Assembly (NCBI GenBank): GCA_958496175.1
Contig: OY292276.1
Location: 54,883,080-54,947,079, forward strand
Reading direction: 5' to 3'
DNA length: 64,000 nucleotides
From: Sisyra terminalis
Lineage: Eukaryota > Arthropoda > Insecta > Neuroptera > Sisyridae
Shown here piece after piece: positions 13,778-29,901 of this stretch. The stretch's first letter is position 1. Each line of letters opens with the position of its first letter. The notes beneath the pieces are model-generated. The model did no database searches and had not been told where the DNA came from. It saw nothing but the letters and a program-made list of their open reading frames with translations. The translations under genes and the position numbers were made by a program.

Positions 13778-13792
13778 AAAGTACTATCAAAT

Positions 13793-14480
13793 ATTTGTAA
13801 TTATAATTTTTAAGTCTGCGAATCTTAACTTTTAAGGACTCTAAATGAGGGCGCGAACAATAAGACAAGTCTTTCAATATTAAAATAAGCTTTTAAAGTT
13901 AAATTTGTAAAGATTGAGATCCACTGGTTTTAGTTCTTCAAGACAATTAATAATTAAATTCCATTTTCTCTAATATTCGGTTATCAGTTTTCTTTTTTCT
14001 AATGGATCCCTAGAAGTTACTAATATTTGTCGTTCGGCCATTTTATTTTTCCGATTTTGCATAGCAACTTAAGAAAATACAAGTAAAAGACAATCATGTG
14101 TGTCTATGGTAACCTTAAGATATTATATGTTGAAACATTTCGATAAAAGTGGAATTTTTCCTGGAAAATTTCGCTTGAAAAATCGATGAAATTCTATTTG
14201 AATCTCTTATAAATGAATCTTGAAACATATCAAACATCTTAAAATTGGATGCAATTTTACTACGTCGAATGAAGAATTGGACCAATTTACGATCATGTTT
14301 TATATTATAATTTTATTTATAGTTGCAATATAATTTATATATTGATTTTTTAGTTTTTTTTTTTGGCGAAGAGAAAATATTTTTAAACGGCTTTTGTACT
14401 TATTTGAGCAATATGTGCTTTATAAAAGGAAATGAAGGGAATTTTCAATTTTGTTTATTTTGAGAGAAAAAAAAATTGTA
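13793..14480. other. Intergenic sequence between convergent genes
   Basis: AT-rich with homopolymer runs; no gene or repeat boundary seen. Ptp10D ends from the left and the 155-residue frame ends from the right, so the two genes are tail to tail. Confidence 0.5.
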
Positions 14481-14484
14481 AATA

Positions 14485-14490
14485 TTTATT
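14485..14490 (-). terminator. Polyadenylation signal of the 155-aa gene
   Basis: AATAAA on the minus strand about 135 bp after the stop codon at 14625. It is the first canonical signal downstream. Confidence 0.45.
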
Positions 14491-14624
14491 AATGAATTTA
14501 CATAAAATGTTAAAAACTTTATATAATACTTGTTGTTTGGTATGCTAGTTTGCAATTTTTTTTTAAATCCCAATTGTTCCTGGTTTTTATATTTCCGATG
14601 GTTTTCTGTTGTTGAAGGTCAAAA

Positions 14625-15092
14625 TTAATTTTTCACGACACCCATTTGGGCGGCGTTGATGTCTCGAGAGCTTTGACTAGATGCTGTTGACGAGGATTCG
14701 TTTTTGAACGGCCATCGTTTGAGAAGCTTTCCCAGAGCTTTGGAGCGTTTTGGACGCTCGTCGTCGTTGGTGTCGCCACCATCGGGTGTGCTGTTGCTGG
14801 TGGATGACGCTTTTTTTGCGTCCAATGTAGCTCGTTTAAATATGCGGCTCAATGTTGAAGATTTTCTATTTACGTCATCGTCCGACTTATGTCCACCCTC
14901 AAGTTCGGCTCCCTCTCCAAAATTCGGTTTGTTTTTGAACAATCGCGTCAACGTTCCTTTCCAATTTTTATTTTGTTCCCCTTTGGTTTTTTCCCCATTG
15001 TCAATTTCATCCAGAAGGGACTTTTCCACTCCTTCATTTTTGTTTAAATTATCACCCAACATCATATTATTTCCTTCGCCTATTTGAGACAT
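14625..15092 (-). CDS. Uncharacterised 155-residue basic/serine-rich protein, single exon
   Basis: I do not recognise this protein. It is an uninterrupted frame of 155 codons with clearly higher GC than its surroundings and an A-rich start context (CGAAACGAAAATG). The sequence is hydrophilic and probably disordered, rich in Asn, Lys, Ser, Asp and Glu, with no signal peptide or membrane segment. Three spaced copies of a basic amphipathic motif stand out: TLTRLFKNK (about residues 47-55), TLSRIFKRA (80-88) and ALGKLLKRWPFKN (119-131). The pattern looks like repeated short binding or membrane-contact motifs. It lies head-to-tail behind TTLL1, with its ATG about 170 bp beyond the TTLL1 polyadenylation signal, and convergent to Ptp10D. 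A frame this long and compositionally distinct is unlikely by chance, but the function is unknown. Confidence 0.7.
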   Translation of the reverse strand: MSQIGEGNNMMLGDNLNKNEGVEKSLLDEIDNGEKTKGEQNKNWKGTLTRLFKNKPNFGEGAELEGGHKSDDDVNRKSSTLSRIFKRATLDAKKASSTSNSTPDGGDTNDDERPKRSKALGKLLKRWPFKNESSSTASSQSSRDINAAQMGVVKN

Positions 15093-15264
15093 TTTCGTTT
15101 CGTTATCGATTTAAAATAACCAATCTCCCGTTTTTTTTCAATGAAAAATTAAATTTTGACTTTTTACTTGAGAGATGGTTGTATTGTAAACTTTGGTTTC
15201 TAAGGGTGGAAAAGCAACTTTTTTAAATGATCACTGCGATCCGAATTAGAATTAGTTTAATATA

Positions 15265-15270
15265 TTTATT
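15265..15270 (-). terminator. Polyadenylation signal of TTLL1
   Basis: AATAAA on the minus strand about 60 bp after the TTLL1 stop codon (15331-15333). Confidence 0.55.
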
Positions 15271-15330
15271 ATTCCAAATAAGTACACTACAATCAAAAAG
15301 ACAAACATTTGTAAAGTTTTTAAAATTCCA

Positions 15331-20022
<4,692 letters not shown>

Positions 20023-20554
20023 CCTTTCATTACTTATCGGAACTGGTATTCTAGAGAAAGAAAAAAATATTCCAAATTTTGATTTACCCAAAAAATAAAT
20101 GTGACAGCAACTTTTGAATTGACATTTCCAATCATTTAAAAAAAATAAAACAAACTTAATCTAAGGCGGACATATTTTAATAAATCTCGACCCCAAATCA
20201 TTCGGCCATTTTCACTGTTTTGAACGTTTATTAATAGCAAAATCTATCGATAAATTACCTCGAATTCATTGTTGATGGCTTTTGTAGGCAGCAATTACAT
20301 GCAGTATTCAAAATAATCCGTTAATAATTAATAATTAAATTTTAATTGTCGCAACTTCACATTACACTATGTTTTGTTTCCAATGCACTATGAAAATATT
20401 GTTTATCAACAATTAACGTCGCCATAGAAACCGAAGCACGTGCTCTTGTGGAAAATCTCCCCCAAATTAAATCAATAAAATGGGATGAAATGCAGCAATA
20501 ACCTACAGGTTTTCTTATAATATTTCTTCTCTTTAATTTTGTATAACTAAAAGT

Positions 20555-23500
20555 ATGAATATTATTTCTGGGCTGTTTATTTCACTGTTTTTTGAAAGTT
20601 TTTTCGTTAATGTAATACATTGTGAACGTCGGATTGTTGGTGGCGTTAAGATTGAAATCGAAAATTTTCCATTCATAGTAAATTAACGACAGTTCATTAT
20701 TGTTTACATTTAAATAATTAATTTTAAATTTTTTTATTGTAACCTTTTTTTTAATTTCAGGTTTCAATTCAGAAAGAAAAAATACATAAATGTGGGGGGA
20801 CTTTGGTAACTTTATCTTGGGTCTTGACGGCCTCCCATTGCTTATATTCCAAAGGGTATGGAGTCATCCATAAATTACGTTATATAATTTTTAAGAGATT
20901 TAATCCTCTACCAAATTATTATATTAAGCTTTATTATATTACCCCACCTGCTCCATGACGTCACACAAAGTAATTCCTTTCCCTTATATATACTAATACA
21001 TTTCTGCTAAGTTTAACTCAAGAATGGCTAAATCGATTCTGATGTATTCTGGGAATATAATTGGGTATATGCCCTATTATTGCGGAAGAAAAATATAGGA
21101 AAAAGGAAAAAAGATAAGAAAATAAGGGGGAAAAATTAGCCTACATACCAAGTGGGATGCCATTAAAAGTTAATTTAAATAGATTGTAACAATTTTACCA
21201 CAACAGTTATTTATGGTCGTTTTATAATAACCCTGGTTTTAATAACTAGTATTAATAAAAAATCGTTTTTAAGACGTTCCTTAAGACGTAAACATGTTTT
21301 TGAGATAGAGAAAATTTCTTCCGTAGGGAAAATTGCGAGTTTTCATATATTACGATAGTTGACAAACCTAAATCCAAACTTTAATTGGTATTAAAAAAAA
21401 TTGCAAGAATCTACTTATTATATTAAGATATACTTTCATAACATCATTGCTGTTAAAACTCCCTGCAAATTCTCATTTTATGTTATGTCCCAAGTCTCAA
21501 GATAATTCCCCTATTCCTTAATGTGTGACGTAATTTATGAAAGATATTTGTACTATTTTTTTCAACTTAAACACAAGAAAGGAGCCGTTCATAAAATACG
21601 TACTGCTTTGTTTTACACCCAAAATAACCGAACCTATATATTGCAAAGAACCTCAAGGTACCAGTGTTAAGGTTTTTTAAACTTTACGATTCAAATAAGG
21701 GGCCGCTCATAAAATACGTTCGTATACAAGGGGGGGAGTCTTGCTGAGTGTGACGGGGGGGCGGGGGTCTTTGGTAACGTGACGTTCGCCGTTCGTCAAA
21801 AAAAAATTAAATTAATATTTCTTTCGACTATTTTTCTTTTTCAATTTTTTTCATGATAAAAAATCACTCACTTCGTATTTAGTAAATATTAAATATATAT
21901 AGTTTTTAAATATATAGAAATTTGTGCACTTTTAATTGAAATTTATCATATCCAGGGGGGAAGGGGTCTTAGTTTTGTGACGAAATATTTCTAGGGGAGT
22001 CACAGAAAGTGTGACACAGCGTGACAATGGGGGGAGGGGGTCAGAAAAAGCTCAATTTAGCGGCATATATTTTATGAACGGCCCCAAAATGTAAAAAATA
22101 CATTACGTAACTTAAAATATTTTAAGTGTAGTTATAATCAAAAATGTCTTTTAAATCTTCACAATTGCTTAAAAATAGGCAGCCAATAAATATGGATATT
22201 CTAACTGTTATGGCCGGCACGACCGAATTTTCCAAATATTCGCTGCTATCCCCCAAAATGCAAGAGCATAATGTCGTTTATATGATAACTTATTCGGGAA
22301 AACCAGCTCCATATTCGGTTGATGTCGGTTTGGTCAAAGTAAGACTTGTATTTTAAATGAAATTATAATACAAATTAAGAATTTGATTTGCGAAAAGACC
22401 GCAAACCCGTTTCGAGAAAATAGAGCCGTCTCAGTCGTTCGTTTACCAAGTCAAAGCGCTGACTCCAGTAACAAGTATGAAAATTTGAAGAAAATAATTT
22501 CAAAGCCTTGTCAAGTGGTTGGCTGGGGATTTACCGAAAGTGTTCCAGTTGGTAAAGGTGAGAATCGAAAATTGAAAAAAATAACTATCTATTAAGTTTA
22601 AATTATAAATTTAGAAGGATACACTGGGAACCTAATGAGTACTCAATGAAATACTACATAGTACTAATGGTTGTTTAATAAGGACACACCTAATTGCTTT
22701 AGTAAAAAATTGAGCATTAAAAGAAATTTGGGGTAGGAGAGATAAATATTTTTTTAATGTCTCATTTGTAATTCAATTCAATATTAATTATTATCGATAA
22801 ATTGGTTGTGTCCATAATTTACATAATTTTAATTATTTTTAGTAGGATAGTGGACATGAAATACATGCAATACATGTGATTGTATGATTTTAAAAGCCTG
22901 ATGAAGGTCTAATAAAAGACCGAAACGTGTCGCTAAATTAATAATTAGTACATGGATCTACATCCTTCCATGTCCACTATCCTACTGAAAATAAATAAAA
23001 TTAATTATTATTTTTCGTTCAATAATATATTTTTGAGTGATTGGAATTCCAATGAAATATCCAAAGTTTACAATTGTGGGATTTTCTATATATTCCCAAG
23101 AGGATTGCCACCCTAAAAACAAAGTTTCATATTAATTTTCTCTCAAATTTTAGAATCGAAAATAACAGCTGCGGATATGGCAGATCATTTGTCAGTTGCA
23201 GATGTTAATGTAATCGCTCCAAAAGCTTGCCGAAAAAAGCACTTAGACGTTGGAAAAAAAATTTTGCCAATGCATGTTTGTACTTTGTCAAAAAATGCAG
23301 ATGCATGTGTGGTGAGAACTTTCTTCAATACTGATACCTTTATTTTTTTTCTATTTTGGAATTTATGGAACGTTTTCAAGAATTTGACAATCATTTTTAA
23401 GATTGACACTAAAATTATAAAACACCTGCATTTTTTTTAAGATCTCTTTCTAGATCGTTTTCCTTGGTTTGTTTCCCGAAAATATTTTGTGATAGTCTAA

Positions 23501-24491
23501 ATTTTGATCCATTTTGATGGTTTTCTGATTATATGGCTGAGCCATAACCATAACCAGAAACTCTATAAAGATAATTGTTGGGAAATTAAAACTAGAATTG
23601 ATCCAGGTATCAGTTGCCCTAAAGTGACGATAAGTAGACTAAGTAGACGTCAAAAATAGATATTTGTAACCACACAAAACTTACTGAAATTGGAATACGG
23701 AGTAAAGAGATGAGGAATCCAAAATATGACAAACCAATTTTATTTGTAGTAGTCTTTATTAAGGGTCAGTCAATTGTAACTTAGTTCTATTATTTAATTA
23801 TTGTACAGAAAAATTACTGAACATAGAAGATTTACTTCATTTTTTGAAACTTGGCTTTAATTTTTTTAAGAATCCATAATTTACAAAATTTTGTCACACA
23901 TTGAATTCCTTATTTACATATTATGCAATTTTTGCAAGTGTTCGAGTTCCAAAACTGTTCCTATATTACCTTAAGGGAGCAAATACTGACAATTTGGTTT
24001 AAATTGTTGACTACATTATTCATTACCCATAAAAACATTTTAATAAACCAAAACTTTCCACCAAATTTCCGCAAGACATTTTTATCGCGCCTGAATTTTC
24101 ATATTGATTTTAGGGTGATTCTGGAGGTCCTTTGATCTGCGATGGTATCCAATACGGAATCATATCCTTTGGATTTGGCTGCAAAGATAAATATCCTGGC
24201 GTAAATGTTCGCACTGATTTTTTTCTAAATTGGATTAAAGATCAAACTTCCAAGAATGCTGCATCCAATACAGCCACTCGAAGAAATCTCAATACCCGAA
24301 ATGATCGCCCAAATGAAGACAAAACTTTTCAACAAACTAATGAACCCAAAGAGTTCCAAAATACAAAAAATAATATCCACAATTACAATGCCAACGAGAA
24401 TAGAAAATATGAGAGGCGAAGTCTTGCAATTTGCTGTAATAGTCACTTTTATTATTTGTTAATTTTCTTCTTGATTCTAAAATGTATATAA
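20555..24491 (+). CDS. Trypsin-like serine protease with C-terminal hydrophobic tail (6 exons)
   Basis: Secreted S1-family protease predicted to cleave after Arg/Lys. Exons: 20555-20677, 20761-20855, 22179-22338, 22380-22551, 23154-23311, 24114-24491; phases agree, 361 residues. A signal peptide occupies about residues 1-22 ([13 protein letters not shown]). The activation site is RR-IVGG at 25-30. The triad is His67 (LTASHC), Asp121 (DVGLVK) and Ser239 (GDSGGPL). Asp233 in DACVGDSGG is the trypsin-type S1 aspartate. The disulphide cysteines expected for the family are present. After the protease domain come about 60 hydrophilic Asn/Arg-rich residues and a hydrophobic C-terminus ([14 protein letters not shown]), suggesting a membrane or GPI anchor. 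Odd points: Val precedes GDSGG where Gln or Met is usual, SHC replaces AHC, and the acceptor of exon 3 (22177-22178) is pyrimidine-poor. The 5' end is close to TTLL1 and divergent from it. Confidence 0.88.
20856..21698. other. First half of protease intron 2
   Basis: AT-rich intronic sequence. At about 21583 it contains a solitary element end GGAGCCGTTCATAAAATACG related to the MITE at 21699, with no partner end seen. Confidence 0.5.
21699..22085. mobile_element. MITE with GGGGCCGTTCATAAAAT termini
   Basis: Inverted ends GGGGCCGCTCATAAAATACG (21699) and TATTTTATGAACGGCCCC (ending 22085) flank a G-run-rich interior with several GTGACG words. No certain target duplication could be assigned. 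Confidence 0.65.
22825..23002. mobile_element. Short inverted-repeat element with hammerhead-ribozyme-like core
   Basis: Arms of about 36 bp (22825-22861, 22966-23001; GTAGGATAGTGGACATG and its complement) enclose a motif in hammerhead order: CTGATGA (22898-22904), stem GGTC/GACC (22906-22909, 22918-22921), GAAAC (22922-22926), then GTGTC (927-931), which would place the cleavage site after C22931. It lies in protease intron 4. One unpaired A separates CTGATGA from the stem. Confidence 0.6.
23312..24113. other. Protease intron 5
   Basis: AT-rich, with no element recognised. It ends in the TTTTAG acceptor directly before the GDSGGP exon. Confidence 0.6.
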
Positions 24492-24679
24492 TTTTTACAT
24501 AACTATCTATGGAGAATATTTTTTTGCTGAATTATACAGCATGTTTTGTTATTGTATCTAAAGATAATTTAAAGGGTTGCTCTTCGTCAAAGTAGGGAAG
24601 AATTAATTTGAAATTTTGTTCGGAAATCATGTATTTCCCAAATATTGATTTTTATGCAAATATAAATATAATATGTGCA

Positions 24680-25390
24680 CAGTGGCGTAGCTACCTAGGG
24701 GTTAGGCGGGGCAGTGCCCCGGGGTCCTCAAGCTCAGAGGGCCCTCGAATCCTTACCAGAAATCTCGATCGAACTGAACTTTCGGAAATTCAGTTGGAAG
24801 TTCACCAATTATGTAAGGAAATAATGAGCTAATATGGAGTGCTAGAATGCGACCTAACGGAAGTATTTACAGTGATGTTATTATTCTTTACAATTCTTGT
24901 CACTTCTGCAGCAGCTGTAAGGTTATTTAGCAAATTAAAAATAATAAAAAATTATTTAAGAAATAATATGGGCCAAATTCGACTCCGACATTTATCGCTA
25001 ATAGCAATTGAAAACAAAACCGCATCAAGCCAGGATTTAAACGAAGTCATTGATACTTTTGCGAAAACTAAAGCTAGGAAAAATTTGTAAATATAATTGT
25101 TATTTAGTCAGTTAATAGGCCCAACCTTTATATAATAAACCCTTGAATTTTCTCTATTTCATTTTATTAGCCAAACCTACACCAAGTATTAATTGTAATT
25201 TATGTTGTTACTGTTTTATATTTTTATTATCTGCCCTGCAGTGCACAAAAAAGAGCTTAAGTGGCTTAGCATTTTTAAAATATTTGTATATTTCATTTTT
25301 TCATTTGATAAAACCTAATCAGTTTACATAGCAATGGAGCCCCATTTTTTAATTTGCCCCAAGGCCCTTGGTTATCTAGCTACGCCATTG
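24680..25390 (+). mobile_element. Non-autonomous hAT element, copy 3
   Basis: Perfect 8-bp duplication TATGTGCA (24672-24679, 25391-25398), both termini intact (CAGTGGCGTAGCTA, TAGCTACGCCATTG). 24838-25090 encodes the hAT dimerisation fragment. An in-frame TAA at about 24831 separates it from the upstream part of the frame. Confidence 0.93.
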
Positions 25391-25580
25391 TATGTGCATA
25401 TAGTATCCATTTATGTTAAGATTCATAGATATAAAAGCTGCGTTAAGGAGCTTTTGAAGCGTTTCCATATAAAAGAAAACATTTTAAAAAACTAATAAAA
25501 AAATATAATTTTTTTATTTGCATAGAAAAAGATCTAATACTGACAGATTTGTCGAACCATAGAACTAATCATATTTTTTA

Positions 25581-26272
25581 GGGTGGATCACCGTCAGAAC
25601 GTAAAAAAAAATAACTTTTTTAAAACTGCTGCAATTTTTTTAGAGATATTAAAAAACGGTCTTCGGCATGTATAAGTTGAAGTTTTGAACTATTTTTTTT
25701 TATTTGCCCCGATATGTCCCCCCTCCCCCTTTTACAGCGCTTTGAAAAAGGGTCCCGAAAAATGAGGAGGCAAACGGGAGACAAGTTTTCTCGGAAACCG
25801 GAGGTCGGATCATGATTTTACAAAAAAAATAGGTTTTGATAATGCGTCTTCTTGGTATTGAACCTCAAAAATCCGAAAAAAGTTGAAAATTCACAAAATG
25901 GCGCGACTTTGAAAATAATGTTAAAAAAAACGACCTTTTTTTGGACCTTTCCTCCTCTCCCACTTTGAGGGGGGAAAGGTTTGACCAATTTCAGAGATTC
26001 AGTACCGAGAAGACGTGTTGAACTATAACATTCTCCAGTTTCAAGCCAATCCGTTGGATATTTTCTGAGAAATCTTGTCTCCCAGTTTTAAAAAGTTGAT
26101 TTCGAGAAAAACGCATTTAAAGTTTTTTTAAGATAATTTTTTATGTTATCAATTTATTCAATTTTTATCAGTGAAAATACATAAGTCAGCTATTCCAATC
26201 CTTTCAACACGTTATTCTTGAATGTTATAAGAAGACATTAATCGATTTTTTTTTTTTGACGGTGATCCACCC
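25581..26272. mobile_element. PIF/Harbinger-like MITE
   Basis: Terminal inverted repeats GGGTGGATCACCGTC (25581-25595 and complement ending 26272) are flanked by TTA on both sides (25578-25580, 26273-26275), as expected for PIF/Harbinger targets. The interior of about 690 bp has no long frame. Confidence 0.72.
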
Positions 26273-26275
26273 TTA

Positions 26276-26747
26276 ATATACAAACTAGGGAATCATGGAT
26301 TTCTCCATTTCTGCTAATAATTAATTTTTGATCGACAATATTTCGGAAGAGAATTATCTAAGATATATTCTTATAATTTTTTTTCCGATTTCTTGATGAA
26401 AAATTATGAAACAATCTGTACAACGATAAAGGGCGTTATGATATGTTTTCTAATAAAACCACACGTTGGAATTATTTAATGATTCATGTAGCATTGTTTA
26501 GCTATTTCTGTGTGAGAAAACTTATGAGATTATGATAATTAGATTTGAAGTGAAAGTTAGTGATTCCTCGAATATGCATTGCGCTTCATATTGATCAGTA
26601 TCCGATTAATTTATGTTTGAATTGTTATGCGTTTAATTAATCTAAATACAATCAACAATGATTGAAATTAAATCAGGGCAGTCGGATGATATTTTCATCT
26701 TGATTGACAGGAAAAGTCGTTAGTTTTCTTTTAAGTTACCGTGCAAG
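26276..26747. other. Intergenic sequence upstream of the lipase gene
   Basis: AT-rich; probably holds the lipase promoter, but no convincing core promoter element could be placed. Confidence 0.4.
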
Positions 26748-28826
26748 ATGACGTTATCTTCGGCTGTTATGTTAACATGTCTTCTGCAAAATCTCCCAGG
26801 TTGGTATTGAGTCTATTTTCGTTTATTTTTTTTCTATAATTTTTATTTATTCTAGGTCCTCCATCGTTTAAATATGAAGAGGCGGTAGTGCAATTGTTGC
26901 CGATCAATAAGTTGAAATGTCCGGATATTGATCCGAATAAGGATATTAAATTTGAAATGTTTTCCGCGTAAGTTTCAGAATCATATAAATTGGGTGCATT
27001 TTTTTTATAATTGTAAAAAAATCGTAGATATAATCCGACTAATTCGATTCGTCTTTATATGGGGGACGATTATGCTTTGGCTCGGTCGAGATTCAATTTT
27101 TCGAATCCCACAATGGTATTTTTCCACGCTTTTTTTGAAGATTCAATCACACCTACGTCACAGGCTATGAAACAAGGTAAAGCAACTATAAAACTTTATA
27201 CAATTGTCCCAAAAGAAATAAATCAGGATAAAAAGAAGCAAATTGGGGATGAAATTAAAAGATCAAATTCTTTGACTTAATGGATTTATTTTTAACTTTT
27301 TGTATCTTTTGAATTACGAAAAGAAAACAAAAAGCAATTTTGATATAAATCTTTCGATTTAGGCAAAAAAATTTTTTTGTTCAAAAACTCAATTATTTCT
27401 TTTTAGGATATTTGCAGTTGGGGGGTCACAATTTAATTTTTGTGGACGCTACGCGTCTCATAGCTGGTCCCTGGTACCTGACGGCATCCCTCAATACACG
27501 TGTCGTCGGCAAATATACAGCTCGTCTCATCGACTACCTGGTTACCAAAGGGCTGGACCTCCAAAAATTACATCTAATCGGACTTAGTTTAGGGGCTCAA
27601 ATGGCAGGAGTATGCGGTCACCATATATCAAGTGGACGTCCTGGTCGAATCACTGGTTTAAATTCAAAAATACCAATGATTTTTTGACCCAGTCGTTATC
27701 TATACTTTCAGGTCTTGATCCAGCACGTCCATTATTTTCAAATTTTCCAAAATCTCTTCGGTTGGATAAAACCGATGCAGAATTTGTCGATATTATTCAT
27801 ACGGATGCAGGTGTGTTTGGTTATTCGGCTCCAATGGGACATGCGGACTTTTGGCCGAATAAAGGAGTTGGAAAACAACCCGGATGCGGATATGGGGATG
27901 TGAAAAAAAGAAATCCAGGCGCATTATTTGAACCAAGTAATCACCCTTGATTTAGGAAAACTTCTTCTGTATTTTATTATTATTTTTTTTTTTATATTTG
28001 TAGTTTTTTGTAGCCATTGGCGAGCATATATTTATTACGCTGAATCAATAACAAAGCCCAACGGTTTTATCGCACAGAAATGTAAATCTTGGAAGGATTT
28101 TGAGAAGAAACGATGCGAGAAAGGAAAACAAACTCCCATGGGATTGGCAGCGTCGAGAAAGTATTGAAATTAGGATTGTCCCGGAAAATTAGACATTTAT
28201 TGCATTAAAGTGGGATAAAAATAGATGTAGACTGAACTTTGTTTACGGAAACGATTTTCGGGATCGAATTATTATGAGTTTATATACCTACCACTTAATA
28301 TAAGGGAAATAATTAATGAAGCAATTTAAAAATGAAATCCCAATGATAGTTTCTTCTAAAATCAAAAAAACTATTGATGAATTTAATGAAAATGTTTGAA
28401 ATAATTTAAAGTGGGGAAAAAATAGATGTAGACTGAACTTTGTTGAACATTAAAGTGGGATAAAAATAGATGTAGACTGAACTTTGTTTACGGAAATGAT
28501 TTTCGGGATCGAATTATTAAGACTTTATATACCTAACAGTTAATATAAGAGAAATAATTAATGAAGCAATTTAAAAATCTAATTCCAATGATAGTATCTT
28601 CTGAATTCAAAAATTGCTGATGGGCTTAGTGAAAATTTTTAAAACAATTTAATTTTTAGAAAATTAAAGTTAAAAAATCACAGTCTTATCTATTCTTTAA
28701 TGCAAATACTAATTTTCTTGGACCAATTATTTTCTTATCGTATATGCAATTTGTATTATAAATTTTAGAGCCAGAGGAAATTATTATTTGAGAACTAATC
28801 CAGATTATCCGTATTCGTTGACATAA
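26748..28826 (+). CDS. Pancreatic lipase-family protein (7 exons)
   Basis: Neutral lipase of the pancreatic-lipase/phospholipase A1 family, predicted to hydrolyse acyl glycerides or phospholipids. Exons: 26748-26799, 26856-26967, 27028-27176, 27407-27655, 27712-27936, 28004-28160, 28769-28826; phases agree, 333 residues. The nucleophile is Ser165 in GLSLGAQ, followed by Asp190 in LDPARPLF and His267 in FCSHWRAY, so the triad is complete. The block IIHTDAGVFGYSAPMGHADF with the following GCG region is typical of the insect members. The N-terminus (MTLSSAVMLTCLLQ) is only weakly signal-like, so a further 5' exon may exist. Intron 6 contains a 245-bp tandem duplication. The precise substrate is not predictable here. 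Confidence 0.9.
28204..28660. repeat. Tandem duplication of about 245 bp in lipase intron 6
   Basis: Two diverged direct copies begin ATTAAAGTGGGATAAAAATA at 28204 and 28449. A short extra copy of the first 40 bp sits between them near 28410. Both copies share ACTGAACTTTGTTTACGGAA and the later AATTAATGAAGCAATTTAAA. Confidence 0.8.
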
Positions 28827-29102
28827 GTTCATAACGACTCGGAAAAATTGCGCTTGTAAGTATGATGAAATTTTCTTTAATTAAAATTTTCCACTTTTCT
28901 ATTGGGAAACTAAGAAAGTGTTAATATCATTTGGATCAATATAAATTATTCACGTAATAACCAACTGTCCGAAAAATTATAATTCACTTATTATATCATT
29001 TTCATTTATATTTATATAAGTTTGGCGAATAATTGTTACCTATAAATTATTACAATGAGTCCATGTTGTTTAAGTCCTTATCTTTTTAAATATAAAAATT
29101 AA

Positions 29103-29391
29103 ATTGTGGGCAATAAGGACGAAGCTTCTTGTGGAATATTAAGTATTTATTTTATCGTAAACGTTTCGTCATTTTTTGGTTAGATTTCACATTAATTAAC
29201 TAAGATTTATATCGACTAAAACTTATGAATTGTAATTTATTTATTTAAAATTTTGACAATAATGTGTTGCTATTTTTTAAATGTTATATATTTTCATTAT
29301 AGAGCCCTGAAGAAGTCAGGAATGACTGACGAAACGTTGGCGATAAAATAAATAATATTCCACAAGAAGCTTCTCCTTATTGACCACAATT
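29103..29391. mobile_element. Palindromic element with hammerhead-like motif
   Basis: Inverted arms (29103-29170 and 29328-29391) share GAAGCTTCTTGTGGAATATT and complement. Before the right arm lies CTGAAGA (29307-29313), a perfect 5-bp stem GTCAG/CTGAC (29315-29319, 29326-29330), then GAAACG. The layout matches the elements at 13.4 and 22.9 kb. No target duplication identified. Confidence 0.6.
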
Positions 29392-29901
29392 TATTTATTA
29401 TATTACAATTAATATTTTAAAAAAAATTATACTTAATTTCGGGAAACAAATAAGTGTAAATCTAAGTTAAGAATTTAAATAATTTTTATTTTACAGATTT
29501 AAACAAAAGTATTAAAAGAGGGAGATTTTGTAGAGGTGATTTATAAAACTTGCCTAATTAGAGGAATATTTATGTTAAGACAGTCATGTAATTTATAAAA
29601 TTAAAGTCTTTAGACATACAAACGATTTATTTTAGAGATTTTTTTTGCAACTTCTGTTTAATCTCCTGGATAATCCTGCGATTGTTATGAATGAAATTCC
29701 CGGGAAGATTGATAGAAAAGAACTGGTGGCAGGGGTCATTAAGTGGTAGAAAACGCTGAAATTGTGGCAGTTTATGTTTAATTTAGGCCAATACAGTTTG
29801 AGGATAATTAAATTAATTAATATTTATATAGAAAAGATGTGTATTAAACGCGCGCGCATCGTTTTCCTGAACGAATGCCAGCCGAAATTGCTGTTTCCCG
29901 T

